Shown here: in pieces, positions 49,047 through 62,013 of the stretch
Layout of the letters: each line of letters starts with the position of its first letter
Numbering within the stretch: the stretch's first letter is position 1
The notes under the pieces: generated by a model
What the model was told of the DNA's origin: nothing
Database searches by the model: none
What the model saw: the letters and a program-made list of their open reading frames with translations, nothing else
Program-made: the position numbers and the translations under genes
Assembly (NCBI GenBank): GCA_002189035.1
Contig: CM007989.1
Span: 7,173,501 to 7,237,500 of the forward strand
From: Utricularia gibba
Taxonomy: Eukaryota > Streptophyta > Magnoliopsida > Lamiales > Lentibulariaceae
DNA: 64,000 nucleotides
Direction of reading: 5' to 3'

Positions 49047-49560
49047 TTACCGCGACCCCGGTGGGCACGCACCTGTCTTCAACGCAATCTTCTTCGTCTT
49101 CTTCTTCGGTGTCCCACCGGAGGCTTCCACCGTGACATTTCCGCCGACCGCAACTCTACAGCGTTTGACGTGAAACGAAGCATCCGGAAAGGCTTGGCGG
49201 GCATTCAGTAGCCTGGAGCTGTTATCGAAGTAGAAGCAAGTGAGATTTGCGGCGGCGTAGTCGACGAGGCGGCGCTTGCTGCTGTTCCTTTGACCTGGAG
49301 ATCGAAGACTGTGGAGTGGTTGCTTTTTTCGTTGAAGGATCGGAGTCAGTGAGGGCAGAGACGTCGAATTGATTGATTGAGAAATGGAGATCCGAAGTAC
49401 GAAGGCTGAGGCCCAATATCTGGGCGATGAGGCCACTACGAAGTATGAGGAAGAAGCAGGACCTGCAACAGCAACCACAACCGGCGTCACCGCCCTCCGC
49501 CGCGTCATCACGAAAGGTATAGTTTGCGTGACTAGTGTTGCCTGTGCATTGTATTAACAA
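49047..49560 (-). pseudogene. Possible LEA_2/NDR1-like membrane protein, frame-disrupted
   Basis: Three overlapping minus-strand frames together resemble an LEA_2 (NDR1/HIN1-like) protein. A Cys-rich hydrophobic segment (CGCCCRSCFFLIL) leads into LHFSINQFDVSALTDS in one frame. SFNEKSNHSTVFDLQVKG follows in a second, and DYAAANLTCFYFDNSSRLL, FPDASFHVKRCRVAVGGNV in a third. LEA_2 proteins have this order: membrane anchor, then a beta-rich domain with FDL and NLTFYYFD-like motifs. Each switch could be mended by one extra G near short G runs, but I cannot prove it. It may be a pseudogene or a real gene with sequence errors. Confidence 0.38.
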
Positions 49561-49744
49561 ATATCAAAGTTCACATTTTGAATCAAACCCATGACTTGAA
49601 AATTTAGATGGCAGGTGGGTAAGTTCAGACCAACAAAGAAGTACCCGGGGCACTACAAATAGAGTACTCTGCCTAGGAAGAGCTTATAACGATGAGTAAT
49701 AATCTCAAAGTATCACCATACGCGCCCTTAATGAGACAGGATGG

Positions 49745-51031
49745 TTACTCATCGTCTTTGTAGGGATACTCCTCCGGACTTGTTTCAGTAACTTCACCTG
49801 CAACTCGAATACATCGTCCCCTCTAAGCATGTCACGCAGCCATGTGACCTCCGTTTTCATGGAAACCTGATGTTCAAACACGAACTTGGATTAGAATGGT
49901 GGATTAAACTGGTTGAGGGAGGGATATGGAAGATGTCTCACCATTTCAAGTGCTCCTCTGATGACTCCACTTAGAATGTTGCAGTAATGAAGGCCTTGGC
50001 AAATATCAGGGAGCTCCACAAAATCTACAAGAGGATTGTCCTCCAGAATGAGGCTGCAGGTTGTGCCCTCAGCATCCCAGTTTGTCACAGATGCTGTCAC
50101 TCCAAGGAACAACTTGAATCCCACCTAGCATTAACATGAGGATACTAGATTCAATTTTGATTCAAAAGATAAAGTGACTCGCAATATTATGATGAACTTG
50201 AGCATCATGATTCTGGGTCTAATTCATCAACAAAACAAAGCATACTCATAAAGATTGCATCCATGACCTGTGAGGATGGATTCATTTCTTTTCTGCAACC
50301 ACTCTATAGGCGAGTAGATGAGATGATCGACACACACACTGAATGGAATTGTTTCTTTGATGCAATTTAATCCATACGCAAACGGCTAGAGTAACAGAGG
50401 GCAGAAGTTCATTTCTATGCAGGAACTTAGTTATTCATTTTCAGGGCTAATAGTGATCAGCATAACATTAAAATAGCAATTTACTGTGCAAAATTCAAAC
50501 AAATAAATTCATTCAAGAGTAAAAGAAAAACACACTGATACAACGAGTAATAAATACCGTGTACATATACCTTGGCAATGACTTCAGCAGTTTCTCTAAA
50601 ATCAACACATCTGGAGACATTAGATTTAGCTAGAAACTCGTCCACTAACCGGATACCGATATTATAACCCCTGAAACAAGACATTAATCAACGGATAAAA
50701 AAACCAACTTTACAAAACCAAAGAAAAACACCCAAAAGAGCAACTGAGTACATTTGGTCTAGCTGCTTATTAACCTCCTCCACCTCCTCTAGATCCGTCA
50801 GGAGCTGGCGTACCATTGCACCGTAGGTAAGTGTAAACAACTCCGCATTCTACGAAATCGAAACCAAATATTACACAATTACCCGACCAGATCCATCAAA
50901 TCTTCAATAAAAATTGGGGAAAACGAAAAGAAAACAAATATATTAGCCGACTTTTAGTTCTATACACTACTTACCACGCGATCAACACTGGCGAAAATTG
51001 CATCCCCGGACTTAGGAGCTGCGGGAGCCAT
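49745..51031 (-). CDS. BET3: TRAPP complex subunit TRAPPC3/BET3 (frameshift in last exon)
   Basis: A core subunit of the TRAPP tethering complex and Rab-GEF in ER-Golgi traffic. Five exons: 50975-51031, 50752-50849, 50571-50670, 49942-50124 and 49745-49866. MAPAAPKSGDAIFASVDRV starts it, followed by ELFTLTYGAMVRQLL, GYNIGIRLVDEFLAKSN, CVDFRETAEVIAKVGFKLFL, and LPDICQGLHYCNILSGVIRG, which carries the Cys of the hydrophobic channel that is palmitoylated in Bet3. The expected end is KLLKQVPEEYPYKDDE-stop at 49745. The present sequence lacks one C after GTC at 49776-49777, so the frame runs on to an unrelated tail stopping near 49672. With one C added the protein is 186 residues, as in other plants. 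Confidence 0.9.
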
Positions 51032-51759
51032 GGCTATGGAAAGGAGTGCGGGAATCGTCGGATTTGTGGAGCCGGCTACAGATGCAGAACCAAATCGGGA
51101 GAAAAACGGCCAATTTTGTTCAGATGAAGGCTTACAGTTTTTTTATATAATGTTTTATATTTTTAATTATAAATTTACATAACATCATTTTTAATTCAAA
51201 ATATTTATACATAATATATTTTTTAAAAAATAAAATAATAAATGTTGAATAAATAAATGTGTAAATATGTTAAAGATACTTGAAAGTATAGTATTATTGA
51301 ATATTTTTAAAAAATAGTTACTATAAATTAAATATTATATTTGAAAAAATAAAATAATAAATGTTGAATAAATAAATGTGTAAATATGTTAAAGATACTT
51401 GAAAGTATAGTATTATTGAATATTATTAAAAATAGTTACTATAAATTAAATATTATATTTGAATTTTTTAACGTGTAATCTCGGCCGTCGGATTTGAATG
51501 ACTATGGTCGTTTATATGTAAATTATTTAAATAGGTACGTCGCCATTAATTTTAAATATATTAATGGTCACGTCAACTTGCACAAAACGACAAGTTACGT
51601 TGCGTTTCGTATTTGATTTCTTTATGCTACGTGGAAACGTTTCATTGGTTGAAGACATAGGCGATTTTTCCGCATTGTCGGTGCCCTTGGCCTATATGAG
51701 GGGAGCTCCTCGCCTAGAATCCTCATCCTGAAAATTCTAGTGCGTTTACGTTCGAAAAG
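51032..51759. promoter_or_regulatory. Divergent promoter region of TRAPPC3 and polyubiquitin
   Basis: This holds the TRAPPC3 leader, an AT-rich tandem repeat (51225-51461), and the polyubiquitin promoter. A TATATGAGG element lies at 51693-51701. The polyubiquitin leader exon ends at 51759, just before a 5' UTR intron. Confidence 0.55.
51225..51461. repeat. 119-base AT-rich direct tandem repeat, two copies
   Basis: Copies at 51225-51343 and 51344-51461 are almost identical; one short difference is in the A/T run after GAATATT. They abut with no spacer, which suggests a recent tandem duplication. Confidence 0.93.
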
Positions 51760-53347
<1,588 letters not shown>

Positions 53348-53864
53348 AACTCCTGATCTCTATCTTCTACATCTGTAATTCCCTTGCTCGCTCGTGTATG
53401 GATGGACAGGACAGGCCTCTTGCGCTTGTGTTGGGGCGTCTGTTCCCCTTTTAATAAATCTCTTTCAACGTATATTCATGAATTACTGACGGATAGCTCA
53501 AGGCTTGCCCATTCGATAATTCGTTATATAAAAATAAAAAAGTTAAAATTTAAATGACTATTTATATTTTTTTCATTTTATTTTTACAATCGATTAAATT
53601 CAATTTAATAATGTATTCTAAAAAATTTCAATTGAAAAATCATTAATAAATCAAAAAATAGTTTGAATTCAATTTTTCTAAATAAAAATACTAAAAAAAT
53701 TATAAAATACAATAAAGTAAAAAGCCCAATGGAAATCCTCCGGCCATTAGACGTGAGGGATTCTCTGGTTTGAGACCGGCCGGCCGGCCACAAGGGGGTG
53801 TCGACGGTCGACTTGGTGCGGGACAGTTCTGTCTGATTGTCCTCGGTTTCTGCGTTAGGTGGAT
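53348..53864. other. Spacer between polyubiquitin and NEPRO-like gene
   Basis: The polyubiquitin 3' UTR, an AT-rich stretch, and a GC-rich CCGGCCGGCCGGCC block at about 53776-53789 just before the next gene. No gene is seen. Confidence 0.5.
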
Positions 53865-56052
53865 ATGGGTTCAGAGATGGAGACCGTTGAACAGAGGCTT
53901 AAGTCCTTCGTTTCTCAGTTGCGGACGGAGTGTGGGATTTTTGAGAGACTCGTGTATAAGCACAAGAATCAACATAGGAGATCGTCCTACTTTCAGTATA
54001 TTCTAAAGGTTTTGGTGGTTTTCGTGAAAGATTGAAGCTAATCTTACGTACCTGTTTGCAATAGTTTTGCTGCTTCACGCGCAGGTTAGAAGGGACCTAA
54101 AGCTTCTGAAATTGGCCAACTTGGGGGAGATTCTAGATTCCTGCTTTATCGTCATCAACGGGAACAAGCCAAGGCAGAAACTTATGACTTTGGAAACGTA
54201 TTTTTCCTTCTTTTGCAGCATTACTTTACTCTGCAAGTATTTTTTATGCTTTGTGCATGTACCGCGTACTTATTCGCTGTGCATAGAGCAATATTTATCA
54301 AATTGATTTTGTAACTATTGAGGGAATTGAGTTCTGTAGTATGGCATTGAAAGAAATGACATCTTGGGAGATGACTTAAACCAAATGCACCATTATTGCA
54401 GGAGTTTCTTGCTTGATATCTTGGATCACTTGGAAATCGGCTATGTATCATGAAAGTAAAGAATATGTGATGCCAGTTTCTTGTCTGTGATGTTTTCATC
54501 TTAGTCATGAATGATTTTGGGTCATAGTTGATAATATTCACATGGATTAGATGGTTACATGCTTTGTATTCTGTGGTACTATATTCATTTGTTCATTTTT
54601 TGACAGTTTGAAAAGAAAACGATGTGGTCGCCTCAAATATAACTTTTTAGAGAGGCTTGTGGGAGTTATGCGGCTGTTGTCTGAGGTTGGATCATGTTAC
54701 CTAACTTGAAACTGTTATGGGTTGAATGCATCTCATAGTGACTTAATTGCAGATGGTTGAACCTTTACTGAAGGCAGCTATGTATCCTTACTTTTGTTAC
54801 TTTTCAGTGGTGCTGTTGATGATACGCAGTTCGAAAGTGTGTTATGTGAAGTTCTTGCGTTTTCTTGATTATTTTTGTGTGTGTGCATTTGAGTTTTGAT
54901 AGTTCATGGTGTAAAATTTCTCTTTGACTCGGCAAAGGCAGATATCCACACTGTTTGCTCAGTCATTTTTCATGAAGTTTTCTGTAACAATTTTGGCTGT
55001 TCTTGGACGTATTAGAGTACTGATTCAGCAGGTAAGTTTCGCCTTCGGTAAACCATATTGATATCTTGGTTGCCACCGTTATTTTGTTTTTTGACGATTT
55101 CTTATGCCTGAGTGTTTTGCGTTTAGTGCTAAAATTTCACGTTTCTTCTACTTATAGATACTTCATGATGGTGTCCTTGTGTACAACACCGTGAGTTCAC
55201 TTTCTCAAAAGCATCATGCAATTAAACTTAATCAAGATGGCATTGAGGTGGATTCTCCAGTTCTAGCTCTAGCATCAAATATCTCTTTAAGTATTGCTCA
55301 TTTTCACTGAGTGGCTATCATTTTCATATAATGCAGGTATTCCGAGAATACTTCCCTAGCAAAGAAGCTAGTACTACAGTACTTGAATGTGTTTGGCAGA
55401 CTGATAAATATGTGCTAGTTGAGAAATCACACGAGTCTGACTCTAACGACCAAAGCAAGAATGACCAAGATGTCATGCCATTAGAGGAGCCAAAAATACA
55501 GTATGACAGCATGGATGTTGTATTGGGAGGTACATTCTGATGCAGCAAATATTCACGTTTCCTAGTTTTGTTGGTGATGTAGAAGGTTTTGCAGGTTTTG
55601 AGTCAGAAAATGTCGGATTGGATGTTAAATTAGAAGATCCGGACCTCGCTCATGACAATAAGGTGGATGCTCAGTTGAAGATCAATGACACGCAAGTTGA
55701 AGACACCGGGAGTGGAGTTGAAACCTCATGCATGAAGACACCTTCCCCGAGTCATATTAGCACACCATTATTTGGTGCTAACGATGGGAAGAACATTGCA
55801 GATGCTTCGTACAGTTATGACAAGATTCCAGAGAAAACAAGCACTTCCATGCACAAGAACTTGACTGCCAGTTCAAGAGGCGTTACGCATTCAAAAAAGG
55901 AGAAGAATAAGGTAGCTTTCATAGCTGTTCAGCCACAGCCAACTCCATCAACCAGAAATGAACCCCTGTCCTCTTCCATTGAAGTTGAAAGGAAGGAGGG
56001 GGGTAATCAAGATACAGTTTTAGATCTTTTGGCGAGAGTTAGACCCTTGTAG
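53865..56052 (+). CDS. Nucleolus and neural progenitor protein (NEPRO)-like
   Basis: Eight exons, starting 53865-54008 and ending with one that stops at 56052, all in phase. The N-terminal part (RLKSFVSQLRTECGIFERLV, YKHKNQHRRSSYFQYILK, VRRDLKLLKL, SLKRKRCGRLKYNFLERLVG) matches the plant family annotated as NEPRO-like, formerly DUF4477. Animal NEPRO is a nucleolar protein linked to RNase MRP and rRNA processing. A helical middle (VTILAVLGRIRVLIQQ) and an acidic, low-complexity C-terminus rich in Ser and Lys follow. A role in nucleolar RNA processing is inference from the family name. Boundaries of the small exon 4 (MVEPLLKAAM) are good GT-AG sites. Confidence 0.75.
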
Positions 56053-56351
56053 AATGTGACTGAATCCAGGACCACAATAGATATTTATTTAAGTATCACA
56101 TTTCTATTCGTTTTCAATTCCTCGTTTTCTCTTACTCGAAGCCAACATGATGAACATGGAAACGACAATTCCCACAGTTCATCTGTGTTTGCAACATGGT
56201 TAATTGTAAAGAAGTTTTCAAACAAAACCTGAATGCATAAACCACCATGAATCTCGGAGTAAATATAAGAAAGATGAGAGATTCACTCTGTTCCTATGGC
56301 TGCAGAAAGCAGACAAATTTCTCAAGTTAGGAGAGTTTTCATGGGATGGAA
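56053..56351. other. Convergent 3' region
   Basis: The 3' flanks of the NEPRO-like gene and the minus-strand gene at 56352. Nothing else is visible. Confidence 0.5.
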
Positions 56352-56813
56352 CTAGACAGCACCTTCAGATAGTTTAGAGAATCCAAGCTTCTTCAGCTTG
56401 TTAGCTATGGGATTCACCCATGCCTTGTCAGGATGTCCGCATTTTATGTCAACAATCTCAACAACGCCGGACTTCTTCACAGGCTTACCTCGCCTCTGAG
56501 GAGTAGCATCCAGTGAAACATTATCACCTTTCAGCATTGGGATTTTGTTGCTACTTCTTGATTGTCGCCTGGTTCTCTTATGAGTCTCTTCCAGCACTTT
56601 TGGATTCTTACAACTGCTTTTGCTGCTGCTTGCTTCATCAGACGCGGGTCTGGTTTTCGTTTTTTCAAGCATTTCTGCCCCAGCAATTGAAGAGGAGGGG
56701 GGTTGTGGTGCACATGAAGACAATTCTCTGGACATGAGGGAACTGATCGTCCCTGTGGTTCCAACTTTAACAGATCCCCCACCACCCCTTATCTCTTCAA
56801 GTGACTGAGCCAT
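56352..56813 (-). CDS. Small basic uncharacterised plant protein
   Basis: A single-exon ORF of 153 residues. The N-terminal two-thirds is low-complexity (Gly, Ser, Pro, Lys); the C-terminus GVVEIVDIKCGHPDKAWVNP and IANKLKKLGFSKLSEG is conserved in a plant family of unknown function, as I recall. Basic clusters (HKRTRRQSR, RRGKPVKK) suggest a nuclear protein, but this is inference. The leader upstream (56814-57900) may include a 5' UTR intron. Confidence 0.66.
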   Translation of the reverse strand: MAQSLEEIRGGGGSVKVGTTGTISSLMSRELSSCAPQPPSSSIAGAEMLEKTKTRPASDEASSSKSSCKNPKVLEETHKRTRRQSRSSNKIPMLKGDNVSLDATPQRRGKPVKKSGVVEIVDIKCGHPDKAWVNPIANKLKKLGFSKLSEGAV

Positions 56814-58117
56814 TCTACACTATCAGTCCTAAAAAAGAAACTAATCTGGTAACAGATCCTGCAACAGGAAAGGAAAGCATCGCATCAGCTTCAAATTAAG
56901 AACATTGCTCCCCCACAGAGGATTCTAGCTAACATTTTTCACTTTCCTCCTTACTCCCAATATGAAATATTTCTTTCTCTATGGGTAGGAGTTCACTTAT
57001 GTTTCCTAAACGCATACATGAATCTACACAACAAACAGAAGGAGCATCGGAAAGCCCAATGCTAGTTAAGTCCTAGGACCATCTCAAAACTATTTGGTGA
57101 AAAATTTGCCTACTCATTCTGTTAAAAAAACCAAGACCCCTCAAACAAGAATCCCACAAGGAAACGAGAACCGAGCACAAAAAATTGAGCGTTACCCACA
57201 AAACCCAAAAACTCCAGTTTCCGAGGAAAGACGTAAATCCAATCTTCAGAACCGAAACTTGAAGCCAATAACCAGAAATGAGGAAATGAGAAACGCCCAG
57301 ACGCCAAGCAGAAAAAAAAATGTGAAAGAAAAAGCTTCCAATCCGCATTGCTACTTCAGGTAAGACTGATGAAATCTTGCACTAAAAACCAACCTTTTAT
57401 GCGAAAACAACCAATTCAGCAACCACCCAAAAACGAGATCCGTCCGCGTTTGGTTCTCCGGTGTGTACTGTTGGGTGGTATTTTCTCTGTAGCCTCTTTC
57501 CAGTTTCCAATCAAAAAGCCTGGCTACCGTTCCCTATACGATGTCTTCAGGTTCACCTTTTTCAGCAGGAAAGCAGAAACATCAAATCCCAAATTACTAT
57601 TTTATCCCCTCCAAAAAACCAGAAAAAGAAAGTCAAAGCCGGCACGTGACTCCCCAGCCAATAGGCCTCCTGACGCACTATACTTGTGGGCCAACTCGGG
57701 CCCACACAGTCCCAGTCGGCACAGGCCGGGATGGGTCAACTGTAAGTATCCGGCCCGCCCGAAACGTTTTTCCAAGCCGGGCCGAGTCACAGCACTTGGA
57801 CCCAGGGCCGGGCCTGACACATGAACGGTGGGACCCGCGCCCTGCGGGCTAAATAACATTTTATTTCTTGCAATAAATATATATATTAATTATTCTCTTT
57901 TATCCCAGAGCTGTTTTCACATTCCTTCTCATCGCTGCAAACCTTTTGCCCTTGGCCCTGAAAGGTATTTGTAATAAAAACCGTACCACAGACTTCAGAT
58001 AAAGAGTGATTAAGATTCAAAATACAAAATCTGATATACGAGAAACAGGGCCTAGTCTTACAAAATACCACAGATTAGCGTTTGAAGGGTAACAAAATCA
58101 GCTCTTTGGTCCACAGT
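56814..58117. other. Upstream region of small basic protein gene
   Basis: The promoter, and perhaps a spliced leader, of the minus-strand gene at 56352. The segment 57660-57850 is GC-rich with several GGGCCC/TGGGCC-type motifs, and 57850-58110 is AT-rich. No gene is supported. Confidence 0.45.
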
Positions 58118-59213
58118 TCAGGTGTTGGGGTGAGAGGCTGAAGTCCCCAATCCTTTGAAGTCTAGGTTGGAAGAGGATGGCATCTGGGGTTCAGAAATTT
58201 GCATTTGTTTGTCTTTGATGTCCTCCTGCACAGCCTGAAACAAAAGTATCCATGGTTCTACTCTTTGAAAGCACGGTCTTGGTAAGCAAATGCGTGGATG
58301 AGTATGGTGTTTTTCAAAATACCTGTAGGAGTTGTGTCATTCTCCCAGTTCCATAACTGAACAATGGATTTGAAGGAGAGTTTGATACAGGAGCATGTTC
58401 GGCCGGAAAGGCTACTCCAGAGTTGCTGGTATCTTCATTAGCTTCATTACCTGAATCATCATCGTCTCCAGAAGATTTAGACTCATCCTCCCATGTTTCT
58501 GAAGACATCAGATCATCAGCATCAGTAGATTCTGTTGATTCGGCCTTTTCTCCAACTACAGTGTTAGATGTGTCTTCATTGACATGCATGTTGGCATTTT
58601 GATGGCTTCCCTGGTGAACTTGGTTGCTAATAGGCCCAAGAAATCGTTGGCCAATGGCTTGATCTGGAGGAAAAACAGACAAAGGCTCGACATGGTGCAC
58701 ATCTTTGTCACCTTGAGGGGTCTGAGATGGATCTGGAAGCAGACTGGTTGAGCTCAGCACCTTGAAAGGAAAATCAACAGGTTGAAGCATGACAGGAAAT
58801 ATATTACCAAATGGATGAGCACACGCAGTTGGTTGTGGAGTTGCATTTCGGGGTTTCGTAATCCCGAGCTTTCGACGGCGAGACAGGCCTCGTTTTTCAG
58901 CTGGGAAATAGACATCATCCCTTCTGATCATTTCTAGGTGTGGAGCAATGTCATTTTCGGCAGTAACGGGAGAAAGATGTCCTGGCTTGAAAACAACACC
59001 CCTCAAACTTGTGGCTGAGTTGTCAATTCTAACGGCAAGCAAATAGCCATCATCAAAGGAGGCCTCTACAAAACCAGCTACAGTCCGGCCAACAACACAC
59101 TCTGTTTCATCAATTCCTTTCAGGTTAGGATCTTTCCGTGGATGGCTCCGCCTACGCTTTTCAGGAGGAACTAGCGGATCACTTGAGCTCTCACCTTGAA
59201 TGAATGGATTCAT
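58118..59213 (-). CDS. MNM1: MNM1-like nuclear protein (METABOLIC NETWORK MODULATOR 1)
   Basis: Two exons, 58323-59213 and 58118-58234, encode 335 residues. A basic motif near the N-terminus (KRRRSHPRKDP) resembles a degenerate AT-hook. The domain that follows (VVGRTVAGFVEASFDDGYLL, AVRIDNSATSLRGVVFKPGH, LSPVTAENDIAPHLEMIRR) matches what I know of MNM1 and related AT-hook proteins. The rest is low-complexity, with an acidic Ser/Asp/Glu stretch (MSSETWEDESKSSGDDDDSG). MNM1 was linked to metabolic regulation in the nucleus; DNA binding is inferred. Frames and splice sites are intact. Confidence 0.75.
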
Positions 59214-61686
59214 TTCAAGAGTACTAAAAGGAACCTGCTAGTCTCCAGGGAAACACCATGAAATTATTCACTTGTATCCCAGATCTTTATATTCCTGCCA
59301 AAGAAATTAGAAGTTATCCTACAACTGCAAGCACAAAGGGATAAATACCATGGAGGAGGACACAGGAGATCTCTTCCACATAGCTACTGAACCAAGTGTT
59401 CATAAAATTAGGAGATCAGACTCTCAGACAACATCCTTAGAACATTAACAGACAAAAAAGATCTTGGAAAATTCTAACAAACCAGCAAAGAAAATAACAG
59501 CGTCGTAGGTACTGAAGTATACAAATCAGCAATGCCTTAAAGAGGAATATGTGCAAAGAACAGCCAGAAAACAGCGGATTAGAAACCTTATGTTCATTTT
59601 TGCGAAGCAAATGGATAGTCCAATTAGACAGCAGCAATCAGAACTTTGCATAAAAACTGTATCCAGTCACTGCCCCTAAACCCAAAAGACTGATCTAGCT
59701 TCACAAAAATAAATAGAAACTTATTGCAAGAGCTCAAGGAAGCTTATCCTGAATACGATCTTCGTAGATATCTGGCATATGCATACAATTGCAACGTACC
59801 ATGTTTATCATATGGTCAACACAAAAGCAAACTTTCAATTCAACAGAAACCAATAGCACACCTACAAAAAAATCCCAAGTACAATCATATGTTCATTTCA
59901 CTGAAGGAAACCAAATTTATAAAGAATTTTCAGGAATTCAGCTCGTCAATATTTTCATTCTGGGTGCACACACTGATCGCAAAACCTCATATTTACAAGG
60001 CTTAGTGCAATAATCCAAACTATTAGCGAAGTTTCAAAAATTAGACAGATCTCTCAACACCGTCAACGATCCAGAAAATACGCCATATATTCCAAATCAT
60101 ATAACAACAAACTATTCCCATCAGTTGCACCCACCTAGAATACTCCACGACATCTAGAAATGACTGTGATCGGTATCCTTCCAAATCTTTCAACACAGCT
60201 AGGATTACAATAGCACTGAAATCACAAAGAGGGAAAACCAAATATTAACCCATTCCCCTTCAGCGCAAGTCAGGGAAAGGGAAAATTACCCAAGAAAACG
60301 CTGAAGCTCATTCATTCCCCCAACACATAGCTTAAACCCATAGCAAACCCAACACTACCCACACTCTAAACCTTAAATTCAAGCATCCACCCGTAGAAAA
60401 CGAGAAAATAATCACACCCAAAACATTACAGTAAACGACAAAACGCCAAAGAACTTGCAATACCCAAGGCCGAGAATGCTTTGTCTGATGTAAGTAGCAA
60501 CCGTGCAAACAACCCCATCACCTCCTCGACGTGTAGAAGTGAAGCATCTGAAAGAACAGAAATCCGGCTGCGGGAACAGAAATCAAGTCGCCTAAAATTT
60601 GGGGAAAACACTTGCTATAAATATTTTCCTCTCCTCATAGAAATGTAATAACGGTTAAAAAAAGTTGTCATAATTCATTTCATTAGTTGTAGGAGAACTT
60701 TTTCTAAAAAAAAATAATAATAATTATCTAAATTTATATATTTTTAAATTCTAAATTTTGTTTTTAAAAAAATTCTTGTACACCAACCCAAAAATCTTAG
60801 CTTCAATTTGAATGAATTCAACCCTGAATTTTAAAACAATGAGGGCGTAAAGAGCATGGATTGGATCCAACTTTATGATGATGCAAGCACCGAGCAGAGG
60901 CTCGTTTGAGCGCAGGAGCGCAGGAGCGCAGCCTTCTCCGCCGACATCACCGAGCATGTGGTTCCCCTAATCAACTACGTTTAGATCAGTGTTGTTACAA
61001 GGGTGAGGGGTTTCTACTACAGTATCATCATGTAATCATCAAATACTGGTTGGGGGTTTATGGGAAGCAACCGTCATCAACAGTGTAGAAAAAAAGTAGG
61101 AGACCTTTACCAAGGCCAACAAAGCTAAAACCCAACCCGATGCAGCAGCCTGTGCTTTATCCAGGATTCCAGGAGTTGATGCAGAGCTCTTGCAGCAACA
61201 GCCTTTCATCCCAGACTTCCTTCTTCCTGCGTGTGAGGTTGTCTATCATCTTTCACAAAATACATGTAAAAAGAACCAATGGGCAAGCCACTCAGCATTG
61301 GTGCACACAGAGAGAAGGGATTTTTTTTAAAGAATTGAACTAAAAAAAAAAAGAGCAAGGAAGACCAGTGTTGCTGTGTGGAAGGTGTGTTGATGAAACT
61401 ACATTTCATCCACAGCCACAGCAAAATAAAAGGTTTTGGTGGCTTTCTAGTTGTCTCCCACAAAGAAGTTTTTGACTGAGCCACCGGCATCAAGATTCAA
61501 AAAGAAAATCACGACAAGGGTTAAGTTTTTGTTTCACTTGCATTAAGGCTATCCAAGACAACGGATTTTCAACCTACAAGCTGAAAATCTCTAGAATCCA
61601 AATCCTAGTCTCTCAAACTAGCAAACAATCATGATGTATATCCAAGGGTTTGACTCAACAGCATTTCTTGGCAATGGTATTCCACC
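59214..61686. other. Long gene-poor stretch upstream of the MNM1-like gene
   Basis: The part nearest 59213 is the leader of the MNM1-like gene and may contain a 5' UTR intron reaching to about 60.6 kb. At 60880-61240 there is more GC-balanced DNA with a GCGCAGGAGC tandem (60910-60930) and short open stretches (for example DAAACALSRIPGVDAELLQQ), which look like remains of a coding sequence I cannot identify. No intact gene is supported. Confidence 0.4.
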
Positions 61687-62013
61687 TCATTCAACACAAG
61701 AACCAAAATACTGACTCATACGAACCGCAGATGAAGGTGTGTCAGCGGTAACGACTGATTCAAGATTCGCAACGCGAGTATCCAACGACCTGAACCTCTT
61801 ATTCAGCTGCATCATCAAATCAACAAAAAAGGAGCATTATAGCGACATGTAATGGACGAAAACAGCATGTACGTGAGATCCAGAGTAGATTGTTACACTG
61901 GAAGCCATAGAATCGCGCTCGATCCATAGATCTTTGACGACGAATTGAGCAATTGCCGCAGAGGCGGAACCGAAACCTAAACTGAACCAGAATAACCTCG
62001 TTCGAATCAACAT
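61687..62013 (-). CDS. Small mitochondrial-type single-pass membrane protein
   Basis: Two exons, 61897-62013 and 61687-61806, encode 78 residues. The N-terminus MLIRTRLFWFSLGFGSASAA is basic then hydrophobic, a likely membrane anchor. LWIERDSMASS LNKRFRSLDTRVANLESV follows, a short coiled-coil-like helix. The layout resembles a small plant protein annotated by some as ATP synthase subunit e-like, but I am not sure of that. The start at 62013 is the first ATG in the frame; the acceptor and donor are canonical (TCC AGT|GTAACA, GATGCAG|CTG). Confidence 0.55.

Noticed and set aside
59437-60241. Several 60-90-codon ORFs on both strands
   Set aside because: They are AT-biased, unrelated to known proteins, and lie in the likely leader or intron of the MNM1-like gene.
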